Source of the DNA: Prado023 sp964418695
Lineage (GTDB): Bacteria > Actinomycetota > Actinomycetes > S36-B12 > CAIYMF01
Length of the DNA stretch: 64,000 bases
Assembly (NCBI GenBank): GCA_964418695.1
Contig: CAYQMN010000002.1
Coordinates: forward strand, 124,001-188,000
Reading direction: 5' to 3'
Shown: piece after piece, positions 17,318 to 25,374 of the stretch
Layout of the letters: the number at the start of each line of letters is the position of its first letter
Position numbering within the stretch: position 1 is the stretch's first letter
Translations under genes and position numbers: made by a program
The notes under the pieces: generated by a model
Told to the model about the DNA's origin: nothing
The model's input: the letters and a program-made list of their open reading frames with translations, nothing else
Database searches by the model: none

Positions 17318-17962
17318 ATGCGACTCGATCACGTGTCCTACGCCGCCCCCGTCGAGCACCTGGCCGACACCGTCCAGCGGCTGGGCTCCGCCCTGGGCGC
17401 CACGTTCGTGGACGGCGGCCTGCATCCCGCGTTCGGCACCCGCAACTTCGTGCTGCCCCTCAAGGGCGGCACGTACGTGGAGGTGGTCGCGGCCCTGGAT
17501 CATCCGGTCGCCTACCGGGCGCCGTTCGGGCGCGCGGTGCGCAAGCGCGCCGACCGCGGGGGCGGGTGGATGGGCTGGGTGGTCGCGGTGCGCAGTCTCG
17601 GCTCGGTCGAGGCACGGTTGGGCCGGCCCGCCGCTCAGGGGCATCGGGTGCGCCCGGACGGCGTCGACCTGCACTGGCATCAGCTCGGCGTGCTGGACAC
17701 GATGAACGACCCGCAGCTGCCGTACTTCGTGTCGTGGGAGAGCGGCGCGGACCAGCATCCCTCGGCCGGCGGCGGCGACGTGAGCATCGCGGCGCTGGAG
17801 ATCGCCGGGTCACCCGAGCGGGTCTCCACGTGGCTCGGGGAGCCCGTGCACCATCCGCTGGACGGCGTCGAGGTGCTGTGGCGAAGCGAGACCGACCCGG
17901 AGGGCCCCGGGCTGATCGCCGCCACGTTCCAGACCCCCCGGGGCCTCGTGCGCCTGGACTGA
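17318..17962 (+). CDS. VOC-superfamily (glyoxalase-like) protein
   Basis: This 214-residue protein begins MRLDHVSYAAP, the usual first strand of the vicinal-oxygen-chelate fold. It has a second half that repeats the beta-alpha-beta pattern (VSIAALEIAGSPERVSTWLG). The sequence between (FGTRNFVLPLKGGTYVEVVAALDHP) is typical of the Glyoxalase_3-like domain of actinobacteria. The histidine near the start could bind a metal. No substrate can be assigned. The frame extends to 17270, but homology starts at 17318. It is divergent from gltA. Confidence 0.82.
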   Translation: MRLDHVSYAAPVEHLADTVQRLGSALGATFVDGGLHPAFGTRNFVLPLKGGTYVEVVAALDHPVAYRAPFGRAVRKRADRGGGWMGWVVAVRSLGSVEARLGRPAAQGHRVRPDGVDLHWHQLGVLDTMNDPQLPYFVSWESGADQHPSAGGGDVSIAALEIAGSPERVSTWLGEPVHHPLDGVEVLWRSETDPEGPGLIAATFQTPRGLVRLD

Positions 17963-17972
17963 GGCGTTCTGC

Positions 17973-19052
17973 TCAGCCCGCCAGGCGGCTTGCCCCTGCT
18001 GCCACCCGCTCGTCTGTTGCCGTCAGGGCGACTCGTACGTGCTGGGCGCCGGCTGGGCCGTAGAAGTCGCCGGGGGCGACCAGGATGCCGCGCTCGGCCA
18101 GCCAGTCCACGGTGGCCCAGCAGTCCTCGCCGCGCGTGGCCCACAGGTAGAGACCGGCCTCGGAGTGATCGATCCGGAACCCGGCCTCGCGCAGGGCGGC
18201 CACCAGCAGCTCGCGCCGGCGCCCGTACCGGGTGCGCTGCTCGCGGACGTGCGCGGTGTCGCGCAGCGCGGCGACCGCGGCCGCCTGGATCGGGGCGGGC
18301 ACCATCATCCCGGCGTGCTTGCGCACCTCCAGCAGCGTGGCGATGACACCCGGGTCACCGGCGGCGAACCCGAACCGGTAGCCGGCCAGGTTGGACCGCT
18401 TGGACAGCGAGTGGACGGCCAGCACGCCGGTCGGGTCGCCCCCGCACACCTGCGGGTCGAGCACCGAGACCGGCCGGGCGTCCCAGCCCAGCTCGAAGTA
18501 GCACTCGTCGGAGACCACCAGCGCCCCGCGCTCGCGGGCCCAGGCCACGACCTTGGCCATGTGCTCGGCAGGCAGCACGCGACCGGTCGGGTTGCTCGGG
18601 GAGTTCAGCCACACCAGCCGGACCCGCATGGGGCCCAGCGCGACCAGCGAGTCGCTGACCACGACCTGCGCGCCGGCCAGCCGGGCGCCGACGTCGTAGG
18701 TCGGGTAGGCCAGCTCCGGGATGACGACCCGGTCGGTGGCGCCCAGGCCCAGCAGCGTGGGCAGCCACGCCACCAGCTCCTTGGTGCCGATCGCGGGCAG
18801 CACGTCGTACCCGGGCGCGTCGCCGAGGGTCGACACGACCCAGTCGCTGATCGCCTCGCGGGTCGCCGGGGCGCCGGTGGTCAGCGGATAGCCGGGGCTG
18901 TCCGCGGCGGCCACCAGTGCGTCGCGCACGACCTGCGGGGTCGGGTCCACGGGGGTTCCGACCGACAGGTCGACGATCCCGTCGGGGTGGCTGCGCGCCC
19001 GCGCCGCCGCCGGCGCCAGCCGATCCCAGGGGAACTCGGGCAGCGCCCTCAG
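17973..19052 (-). CDS. dapC: Succinyldiaminopimelate transaminase, apparent CTG start
   Basis: DapC is a PLP-dependent class I aminotransferase of lysine and cell-wall precursor synthesis. About 359 residues read IVDLSVGTPVDPTP, LNSPSNPTGRVLP, VVSDECYFELGW and SLSKRSNLAGYRFGF, which holds the PLP lysine. Family members start just before PEFPWDRL. The only start-like codon there in this frame is a CTG at 19052. It overlaps the ferredoxin stop as CTGA and is preceded by AGGAG. No ATG, GTG or TTG fits, so either a CTG start is used or a base has been misread. Ferredoxin and dapC are a conserved actinobacterial pair. Confidence 0.88.
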   Translation of the reverse strand: MRALPEFPWDRLAPAAARARSHPDGIVDLSVGTPVDPTPQVVRDALVAAADSPGYPLTTGAPATREAISDWVVSTLGDAPGYDVLPAIGTKELVAWLPTLLGLGATDRVVIPELAYPTYDVGARLAGAQVVVSDSLVALGPMRVRLVWLNSPSNPTGRVLPAEHMAKVVAWARERGALVVSDECYFELGWDARPVSVLDPQVCGGDPTGVLAVHSLSKRSNLAGYRFGFAAGDPGVIATLLEVRKHAGMMVPAPIQAAAVAALRDTAHVREQRTRYGRRRELLVAALREAGFRIDHSEAGLYLWATRGEDCWATVDWLAERGILVAPGDFYGPAGAQHVRVALTATDERVAAGASRLAG

Positions 19053-19375
19053 TGGTCCTGCTCCTGCGGCGGCAGGGCGGCGACCAGGGGCACGTCCTTG
19101 GCGATCAGGCCCAGCTTGGCCGCGCCGCCGGGGGAGCCCAGGTCGTCGAAGAACTCGGCGTTGGCCGCGGTGTAGTCGGTCCACTCCGAGGGGACGTCGT
19201 CCTCGTAGTAGATCGCCTCGACCGGGCAGACCGGCTCACACGCCCCGCAGTCCACGCACTCGTCGGGGTGGATGTAGAGCATTCGCTCGCCCTCGTAGAT
19301 GCAGTCCACGGGACATTCCTCGACGCAGGCCTTGTCCTTGAGGTCCACACACGGCAGGGCGATCACGTAGGTCAT
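19049..19375 (-). CDS. fdxA: Seven-iron ferredoxin
   Basis: This is a 108-residue electron carrier. Cysteines at 9, 17, 21 and 25 and at 40, 43, 46 and 50 give the C-x7-C-x3-CP and C-x2-C-x2-C-x3-CP spacing of ferredoxins with one 3Fe-4S and one 4Fe-4S cluster. MTYVIALPCVDLKDKACVEE is the standard FdxA start. An acidic C-terminal tail follows. It is directly upstream of dapC and overlaps it, an arrangement shared with mycobacteria and streptomycetes. Confidence 0.95.
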   Translation of the reverse strand: MTYVIALPCVDLKDKACVEECPVDCIYEGERMLYIHPDECVDCGACEPVCPVEAIYYEDDVPSEWTDYTAANAEFFDDLGSPGGAAKLGLIAKDVPLVAALPPQEQDH

Positions 19376-19482
19376 CGGCCGGGCTCACTTTCCACATGTC
19401 AGGGTGCGATAAGTGTAGTTCGCCCTGCCGAGGCTGTCCGCCCCGGATCGGCGTTGCGACGGCCCGGATCGGCGCCCCTGCC

Positions 19483-21264
19483 TCAGCCGTCGGAGGCGTT
19501 CGGGTTGGTGCACACGACGTGCGGAGTCGGCTTGTAGGTGGTCGGCCAGGTCTCCCTGCTGAACACCTTGTCGCCGATGAAGCGATGCCGCGTGACCGCG
19601 ATGGAGAAGCCGCGAACGCCCGCCGAGGGCACGCAGCTGGCGCTGTCGTCCTCGATCGTGCGGAAGTCGGTGTAGCGGGTGCGCGGGGTGAAGGTGGACG
19701 TGACCTTGGAGAACTTCTTGGTGCCCCACATCTCGATGAGCACCCCGTCGTTGAACCGCTTGGCGGTGATGAGCACCCCGTTGCCGGTGTCGTTGCGCAT
19801 CCGCAGGTCGAGCAGGCCCCAGGCGACCGTGGCCTCCAGGCCGGCCTGGTAGCGGCTGATGTAGAGGCCGTGCGGGTGCTGCTCGACCCGCTCCAGGCCC
19901 GCGTAGAAGCCGGCCGTCCAGGTGGCGGTGGTGATGATCGAGACGCCGCCGCCGAGCTCCTCGCGGAACCGCCCGCCGGAGATGATGAAGCCCTCGGTGT
20001 AGCCGTTCGCTCGGGTGCGCTCGTGGACGGTGCCGTTCATCGAGAACGTGTCGCCGGGCTTGAGGATCGTCCCGTTCATGTACGCCGCGGCCTGGCCGAC
20101 GTTCTGGTAGCGGTAGGCGGCCGGCGGGAACGCCTGGCGGAAGCTGGACAGCTTCTCCTTGATGTTCAGCGCCTTGGCGTCGGCGGTGCTGAACTGCGGA
20201 GCGACCGTGGCGGCCGCCACCTCGGCGACCCGCTGGGCCTTGGTCGTAGCCGGCAGCACCTTCTCCACGGCCGCCGCCAGATCCTTGGTGGCGACCTTGG
20301 CGCCGGTCTTCGAGGCCTTGATCACCGGCTTGCCGCCCTCGATGACGATGCTGGCGTCCTTCGGCTTGCCCTCGATCTTCGACAGCTCGTCGTCGAGCAG
20401 CGCGCGCAGGGCCTTGCCGTCGACCGTGGCGGCCAGCGTGCTCCCCGAGGGCGCGAAGGTGAGGATCGTGGCGATCTCGGCCTCGGAGACGGCCATCGTG
20501 GTCACGTCGGGCTTGGCGCCCTGCTTGTCGGCGGCCACGCTCACCGCGACCGTGATCGGCAGCGCCACCGCCGGCTTGGCGACCGTGTCGACCACCTGCT
20601 GGGCCGTGGCGTCGCTGACCGCGGGCGCGGTGGTGGTGACCGGCAGGGCCACCGGCGAGTACGGGTAGGCGACCAGGTAGGCACCCTGGATCGCGGCGGC
20701 GGCACCGGCGGGCTCCAGCGTGGTGCCCACCGAGCCGGGCTCGAAGAGCACCTTCGCGCTGTCGGAGTAGGCGATGGTGGGCTCGACCGGCTTGGCCTTG
20801 ACCGCCTTGCCGATCTCGGTGACCGCGCTGGACATGGCGGCGTCGTCGGTGGTGACCACCGGATCGACCTCGACCGTCGCGCCGGTGAGCCGGCTGACCA
20901 GCTCGGCCGGGTTCCACACGCGGCCGGTCGCCTGGGCGACGGTCGCGTCCCAGTCCACGCCCAGGCCCGCCTGCGCCGGGGACACCTGGGCGCTCTTGGT
21001 GGCCGCGCTGACCGGGATGTCGGCGCTGGCCTGCGCGCCGAGCTCGGCGGACAGGGTGGCCACCGCCGCGGCCTGGTCCTTGCCGCCGATCGGCACGCCG
21101 AGCACGGTGCTCCCCTGGGGGACCTCCGAGCCGGACACCATCGCGACCGCGATCCCGTATGCGCCGAGGACGAGCACGCCGGCCAGCGCGATCGCGGCGG
21201 CGACATACCGCCCGACCCGGGAGGGCCGGGCAGACGGGTGCGAGGCGTCGTCGGGGGGAGTCAC
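19483..21264 (-). CDS. VanW family protein with peptidoglycan-binding-like domains
   Basis: This is a 593-residue cell-envelope protein. One transmembrane helix lies near residues 18-40 (VGRYVAAAIALAGVLVLGAY). Two tandem copies of a YoaR-like putative peptidoglycan-binding domain follow. From about residue 375 comes the VanW domain: FRQAFPPAAYRYQNVGQAAA, GDTFSMNGTVHERT, GGRFREELGGGVSIITT and HPHGLYISRYQAGLEATV. VanW is an accessory protein of some vancomycin-resistance clusters, and its biochemical role is unknown. I chose the GTG at 21264 because TACGAT lies 6 nt before it. The frame is open to 21387. Confidence 0.88.
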   Translation of the reverse strand: MTPPDDASHPSARPSRVGRYVAAAIALAGVLVLGAYGIAVAMVSGSEVPQGSTVLGVPIGGKDQAAAVATLSAELGAQASADIPVSAATKSAQVSPAQAGLGVDWDATVAQATGRVWNPAELVSRLTGATVEVDPVVTTDDAAMSSAVTEIGKAVKAKPVEPTIAYSDSAKVLFEPGSVGTTLEPAGAAAAIQGAYLVAYPYSPVALPVTTTAPAVSDATAQQVVDTVAKPAVALPITVAVSVAADKQGAKPDVTTMAVSEAEIATILTFAPSGSTLAATVDGKALRALLDDELSKIEGKPKDASIVIEGGKPVIKASKTGAKVATKDLAAAVEKVLPATTKAQRVAEVAAATVAPQFSTADAKALNIKEKLSSFRQAFPPAAYRYQNVGQAAAYMNGTILKPGDTFSMNGTVHERTRANGYTEGFIISGGRFREELGGGVSIITTATWTAGFYAGLERVEQHPHGLYISRYQAGLEATVAWGLLDLRMRNDTGNGVLITAKRFNDGVLIEMWGTKKFSKVTSTFTPRTRYTDFRTIEDDSASCVPSAGVRGFSIAVTRHRFIGDKVFSRETWPTTYKPTPHVVCTNPNASDG

Positions 21265-21270
21265 CGCGCC

Positions 21271-21276
21271 ATCGTA
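21271..21276 (-). promoter_or_regulatory. -10 box TACGAT, leaderless start of the VanW gene
   Basis: TACGAT is separated by 6 nt from the GTG at 21264 on the minus strand. This spacing decides the start over the longer open frame. Confidence 0.5.
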
Positions 21277-21417
21277 AGTCCGCAGCGCGGAGGCCGCCGG
21301 TAGCTCGTGCGGCCGGGCAGGGGTCGGGCGCGGCGGGTGCGGGCGAGGATTGCCGGGGGCCTGCCGGGGGCTGCGTGGGTAGGTCACGGTTGCGCGCGCG
21401 GCGTGTCGACGGTGGGC

Positions 21418-22029
21418 TCAGGGCCGGTGCGCGGTGGGTCCGGGGAAGTCGTGGAACGTGGAGGCGAAGTAGACGGTCGCGGGTCGAGGCCCCTCGTCGG
21501 GGTCGTCGACGGGCGGGTGGATCGCCGTGACGGCGCCGATCAGGACGTCGTGGTCGCCGGCCCGCACCACCTGCTCGGTGGTCAGCTCCAGCGCGGCCAG
21601 CGCATCGGCCAGGATCAGGCAGTCGTTCGCGCCGCGCCGGGTGGCGACCCGGTCGAACTGGCCGGGCAGCGGGCGGCCCTGCTCGGCGAACCAGCGGGCG
21701 GTGGCCGCCGAGCCGGCGGGCAGGAACGAGACCGACCAGCGGCGGGCGAGCAGGACGGCCTCGTGGAAGCGCGAGTCGATCTCCACGCAGACCAGAGCCA
21801 GCAGCGGGTCCAGGGAGACCGAGGTGAACGAGTTGGCGGTCATCGCGTGGTCGAAGTCGTCGAGCCGCGTGGTCACCACCGCGATCCCGGTCGCGTATCG
21901 GGCGGTCGCGCGCCGGAACGCCGCCCGGCCCAGCGCTGCCCGGTCCGCCGCCCGATCCAGCGCCGAGGGGTCCAGCGTCGCCCGATCCAGCGCCGAGGGG
22001 TCCGGCCCGGATCCGTCCGGCTCAGTCAT
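21418..22029 (-). CDS. Flavin reductase family protein
   Basis: This 203-residue FMN-binding split-barrel protein would reduce flavin with NAD(P)H, often for a partner monooxygenase. The core reads ATARYATGIAVVTTRLDD, AMTANSFTSVSLDPLLALV, SVSFLPAGSAATARWFAEQG and GDHDVLIGAVTAI. The first 25 residues are unusual: the nucleotide sequence CGATCCAGCGCCGAGGGGTC occurs twice 30 bp apart and gives a repeated DPSALDRA. The ATG at 22029 overlaps the stop of the upstream membrane protein by 8 nt. No partner oxygenase is in the window. Confidence 0.88.
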   Translation of the reverse strand: MTEPDGSGPDPSALDRATLDPSALDRAADRAALGRAAFRRATARYATGIAVVTTRLDDFDHAMTANSFTSVSLDPLLALVCVEIDSRFHEAVLLARRWSVSFLPAGSAATARWFAEQGRPLPGQFDRVATRRGANDCLILADALAALELTTEQVVRAGDHDVLIGAVTAIHPPVDDPDEGPRPATVYFASTFHDFPGPTAHRP

Positions 22030-22429
22030 CGGGATCTGCCGCCCCGGCGCCGACCGGAGCCGGGGCGGGTGGTGCGGCCAGGGGAAGCAGGGGGAACGCG
22101 CTGGCGGCGGCCAGGAGCACCGATCCGGCCAGCAGGTATCCGACCTGGCGGTTGCCGCCGCTGATGACGAGGTCGCCACGGGAGGACGTCGTGCCCATCA
22201 CGAGCGTGGCGCCCAGCCAGCCCAGGGCCATCGCCACCGCCCCCCGGCGCGAGCGGACCCACCAGGCGCAGGCGCGCGCCATGAGCACGATCGTGACGAC
22301 CCCCGCCACCGCGCCGACCGGCAGGTGCATGCCGCCGACCCGCACGGTCCAGGTCTGCACCATCGCGGTGACCACACCCAGCGCGATGCCGGCCAGGAGG
22401 CACCCGACCAGGCGCAGCACGACACGCAT
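22022..22429 (-). CDS. Small integral membrane protein (DUF6113-like)
   Basis: This 135-residue protein has four hydrophobic segments (about 5-25, 38-55, 65-80 and 95-115) and a Pro/Ala-rich acidic tail. Similar small four-helix proteins sit near mshB in many actinobacteria and are grouped as DUF6113. I base the match on topology and context rather than on a clear motif. It overlaps the flavin reductase gene by 8 nt. No function can be given. Confidence 0.7.
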   Translation of the reverse strand: MRVVLRLVGCLLAGIALGVVTAMVQTWTVRVGGMHLPVGAVAGVVTIVLMARACAWWVRSRRGAVAMALGWLGATLVMGTTSSRGDLVISGGNRQVGYLLAGSVLLAAASAFPLLPLAAPPAPAPVGAGAADPDD

Positions 22430-22437
22430 GGGGGCAG

Positions 22438-22443
22438 ACTATG
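22438..22443 (-). promoter_or_regulatory. Possible -10 box CATAGT before the DUF6113-like gene
   Basis: CATAGT lies 8 nt before the ATG at 22429. It differs from the TANNNT pattern at the first base, so it is weaker than the others. Confidence 0.35.
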
Positions 22444-22534
22444 AGAGTTCCCACAGGATCGGCCCACGGCGTTGGTCCCCCCAGCCCTCGGCACCCACGA
22501 TCGGAAGGGTCCGACAGGCCCCCGAGGAGGAACC

Positions 22535-23125
22535 ATGAGCACCACATTCAGAACGGCTCGGCTGGCAGGAGCCGGCCTGGTCGCGGCCGCGCTGCTGCTG
22601 GCCGGCTGCGGGAACGACTCCGCGCAGGACGGCACCGAGCCGCCCGTCGCGCTGCCCACCACGTCGACCCAGGACCCGGTCCAGGCCTCGACGGCGCCGG
22701 TCACGCCGGTGCCCCTGGACGATGACGACGACCTCGACGACCTCGACGACCAGGACGACGACGCCCGGCACGCGGCGCTGGTGGTGGGACCGGCCGGGAC
22801 GGTGGCCGACGAGCGCGCCGAGCTGGACGTCGAGGACCAGCGCGGCGACGGCCGGTCGATCGTGATCGAGGAGGTCGACTTCTCCGGCGCGGAGGCGCTG
22901 GTGGCGATCTTCGACGCCGGCGGCAACGTGATCGGATCGCTCGTGGTGCCCTCCGGCACGCACGCGGGGATCATCACGCTGGACCGCCGGGTCGAGTCCA
23001 GCCAGCGGCTGCTCGCCGCACTGTTCCGCGACGCGAACGGCAACGGGGTGATCGACGACTCCGACCCGGTCCTGGCCGAGGAGGGCGAGCCGGTGATCGA
23101 GGACTTCGACCTCATCATCGGCTGA
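22535..23125 (+). CDS. Acidic lipoprotein with a calcium-loop-like motif
   Basis: This 196-residue secreted lipoprotein has a signal peptide with lipobox LLLAGC (Cys about residue 26), a Thr/Pro linker and an acidic run, DDDDDLDDLDDQDDDA. A globular part follows (IVIEEVDFSGAEALVAIFDA, LVVPSGTHAGIITLDR), which resembles the DUF7282 type of surface domain. It ends with DANGNGVIDDSDP, which has the spacing of an EF-hand or dockerin calcium loop. GAGGAGG precedes the ATG. The histidine kinase gene starts 13 bp after its stop, so it is probably part of the same signalling operon, perhaps as a cation-binding input. Confidence 0.8.
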   Translation: MSTTFRTARLAGAGLVAAALLLAGCGNDSAQDGTEPPVALPTTSTQDPVQASTAPVTPVPLDDDDDLDDLDDQDDDARHAALVVGPAGTVADERAELDVEDQRGDGRSIVIEEVDFSGAEALVAIFDAGGNVIGSLVVPSGTHAGIITLDRRVESSQRLLAALFRDANGNGVIDDSDPVLAEEGEPVIEDFDLIIG

Positions 23126-23138
23126 GGGGAGGACGCGG

Positions 23139-24584
23139 ATGAGTGGGTCGGCGCCGCGCTGGTCGCTGTCGCTGCGGCTGCGCGTGGTGCTGGCCCTGCT
23201 CACCCTGATCGTGGTGGTGCTGGGAGCCACCATCGTGCTCAGCCGTGCGGTGCTGACCACGCAGGCGTCCCAGGCGGTCGCCCGGCAGCTGCGCGGCGAG
23301 GTCGCCGAGCTGCGGCTGCTGGCGGAGCGCGGCCTGGACCCGCAGACGGGTCAGCCGTTCGCCGATCCCGAGGCGCTGCTGCGGCTGAACCTGCAGCGCA
23401 GCATTCCGGAGCCCGGGGAGTCGCTGATGATCGTGGTGGACGGCGAGGTCGTGGCCCGCTCCGACGACGTGCCCGTCTATCGCCTGGCCTCCGACCGGCA
23501 GTTCCTCGCCGTGGTGGGCGGTGCCACCGACGTCGTCTACGGCCGGTACGCCACCCCGGCCGGGCAGGTCCGGTACGCCGCGGTCCCCATCGGCGGCGGC
23601 TCCCAGGGCGCGCCGGCGACCTACGTGGTGGCGCAGTTCGTCAGCACCGAGACCGTCGACGCGGTGACTCGCGCGCTGCTCGTCTCGGCTCTGGTGCTGG
23701 GCATCCCGATCGTCGTGGTCGCGTGGCTGCTGGCCGGCCGGGCCCTGCGCCCCGTCCGCGGGATGGCCGCCACCGCCTCGTCGATCAACGCCGCGAACCT
23801 GCAGGGGCGGATGGTCCCGCGGCACGCGCCCGGATCGCGGCTCTGGGACGAGTTCGACGAGCTGTCCGGCACGGTCAACGAGATGCTCGACCGGCTGGAG
23901 ACCGCCTTTGCCGGGCAGCGCCGATTCCTCGACGAGGCCGGGCACGAGCTGCGCACTCCGATGACGGTCATCCGCGGGTACCTCGAGCTGATCGAGGACG
24001 ACCCGCAGAGCCTGCCCGAGACCGTCGAGGTGGTCTCCGACGAGCTGGACCGGATGGGCCGGCTGGTGGCCGACCTCCAGGTCCTGGCCAGCTCGGCGCG
24101 ACCGGACTTCCTCCAGCCCGGGCCGGTGGACGTCGGCGAGCTCGTGGGGGAGGTGCTGGGCAAGGCGGCGACCTTGGCCGACCGGGACTGGCGGTGCGAC
24201 CAGGTGGTGTCGGTGCAGGTGTGGGCCGACCGGCACCGGCTGACCCAGGCGCTGCTGGAGCTGGCCAACAACGCCGCCCGGCTGACCGGACCCGGCGACC
24301 AGATCGGCATCGGTGCCGACCGGGTGGCCGGCGAGGTGCGGCTGTGGGTGCGCGACGCCGGCCCTGGCGTGGACCCCGAGCTGGCTGGGCGGATCTTCGA
24401 GCGCTTCGTGCACCGGCCGGGCAGCCCCGGCTCCGGGCTCGGGCTCTCGATCGTGGCGGCCATCGCGGCCGGTCACGGCGGGCGGGTCGAAGTGCTCCCC
24501 GAGGAGCCCCACGGGGCGCGGTTCGTGCTGTGTCTCCCCGATCCCGCGGCGAGCCACCCGGCCTCGGGGAGGGAGTCGTCGTGA
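23139..24584 (+). CDS. Sensor histidine kinase
   Basis: This is a 481-residue membrane kinase. Helix 1 lies at about 13-35, followed by an extracytoplasmic sensor of roughly 140 residues, helix 2 at about 182-202 and HAMP to about 255. The HisKA domain has the phosphoacceptor His269 in EAGHELRTPMTVIRGYLE. The ATPase domain has N-box ELANNAARL, G1 VRDAGPGVD, F-box FERFV and G2 GSGLGLSIV. It would sense an envelope signal and phosphorylate the regulator encoded next, with which it overlaps by 4 nt. GAGGGGAGGA precedes the ATG. Confidence 0.94.
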   Translation: MSGSAPRWSLSLRLRVVLALLTLIVVVLGATIVLSRAVLTTQASQAVARQLRGEVAELRLLAERGLDPQTGQPFADPEALLRLNLQRSIPEPGESLMIVVDGEVVARSDDVPVYRLASDRQFLAVVGGATDVVYGRYATPAGQVRYAAVPIGGGSQGAPATYVVAQFVSTETVDAVTRALLVSALVLGIPIVVVAWLLAGRALRPVRGMAATASSINAANLQGRMVPRHAPGSRLWDEFDELSGTVNEMLDRLETAFAGQRRFLDEAGHELRTPMTVIRGYLELIEDDPQSLPETVEVVSDELDRMGRLVADLQVLASSARPDFLQPGPVDVGELVGEVLGKAATLADRDWRCDQVVSVQVWADRHRLTQALLELANNAARLTGPGDQIGIGADRVAGEVRLWVRDAGPGVDPELAGRIFERFVHRPGSPGSGLGLSIVAAIAAGHGGRVEVLPEEPHGARFVLCLPDPAASHPASGRESS

Positions 24585-25267
24585 GCCAGATCCTGGTCGT
24601 CGAGGACGAGGAGCGGATCGCGACCTTCGTGGCCCGCGGGCTGAGCCGGCAGGGCTTCCGGGTGCAGGTCGTCGGGACCGGTCCCCAGGCGCTGGAGGCC
24701 GTCGCAGCCGGCGGGGTGGACCTCATCGTGCTGGACGTCGGCCTGCCCGGCATGGACGGGTTCGAGGTGCTGCGCCGGCTGCGCTCCGCCGGTCACGCGA
24801 TGCCGGTGATCGTGCTCACCGCGCGGGGGAGCGTCGCCGACCGGATCACCGGCCTGGAGGAGGGCGCCGACGACTACATGCCCAAGCCGTTCTCCCTGGC
24901 TGAGCTGCTGGCCCGGATCCGGCGCCGGCTGGCTACTGGCGGCACGCCCACCGGCACGCCGACCGCCGACGCCGCCGCGGGGCTCACCGTCGGTCCGGTC
25001 CGGCTGGACCTGGTGACCCGGCAGGTCCGGGTGCACCAGCGGGTCAGCCAGCTCAGTGCCCGGGAGTGCGCGCTGCTGGAGGTGCTCATGCGCCACCCGG
25101 GCGAAGCGGTCTCCCGCGAGCAGCTCATCGAGCAGGTGTGGCAGTACGCCCACGACCCGGGGACGAACGTGGTCGACGTGTACGTGGGCTACCTACGCCG
25201 CAAGCTCGGCCCGGGGGTCATCGAGACAGTACGAGGGGTCGGCTACCGACTCCGAGACCAGGGGTAA
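24581..25267 (+). CDS. OmpR/PhoB-family response regulator
   Basis: This is a 228-residue DNA-binding regulator. The receiver domain starts SQILVVEDEERI, with acidic residues E8 and D9, phosphoacceptor D52 in LIVLDVGLPGMDG and the conserved lysine in YMPKPFS. The winged-helix domain covers about 130-225, with LSARECALLEVLMRHPGE, SREQLIEQVW and VDVYVGYLRRKL. The GTG start at 24581 overlaps the kinase stop (GTGA). Here the kinase gene precedes the regulator, the reverse of the common order. Targets are unknown, though the lipoprotein gene upstream is a reasonable candidate. Confidence 0.95.
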   Translation: MSQILVVEDEERIATFVARGLSRQGFRVQVVGTGPQALEAVAAGGVDLIVLDVGLPGMDGFEVLRRLRSAGHAMPVIVLTARGSVADRITGLEEGADDYMPKPFSLAELLARIRRRLATGGTPTGTPTADAAAGLTVGPVRLDLVTRQVRVHQRVSQLSARECALLEVLMRHPGEAVSREQLIEQVWQYAHDPGTNVVDVYVGYLRRKLGPGVIETVRGVGYRLRDQG

Positions 25268-25374
25268 CCCCAGGCATCCCGCCGACCGGCGGTCGGGTGG
25301 GCCGCCCCGCGCCGGTCGAGCCTGTCCAGACCTCCATCCGGGGCGTGGGCTGTTCGGGCCTGGACCGCGGCGGG

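Noticed and set aside
19396..21303. Open frame of 635 codons opposite the VanW gene
   Set aside because: Low-complexity Gly/Arg/Asp-rich translation, no start signal, and a clear VanW domain on the other strand.
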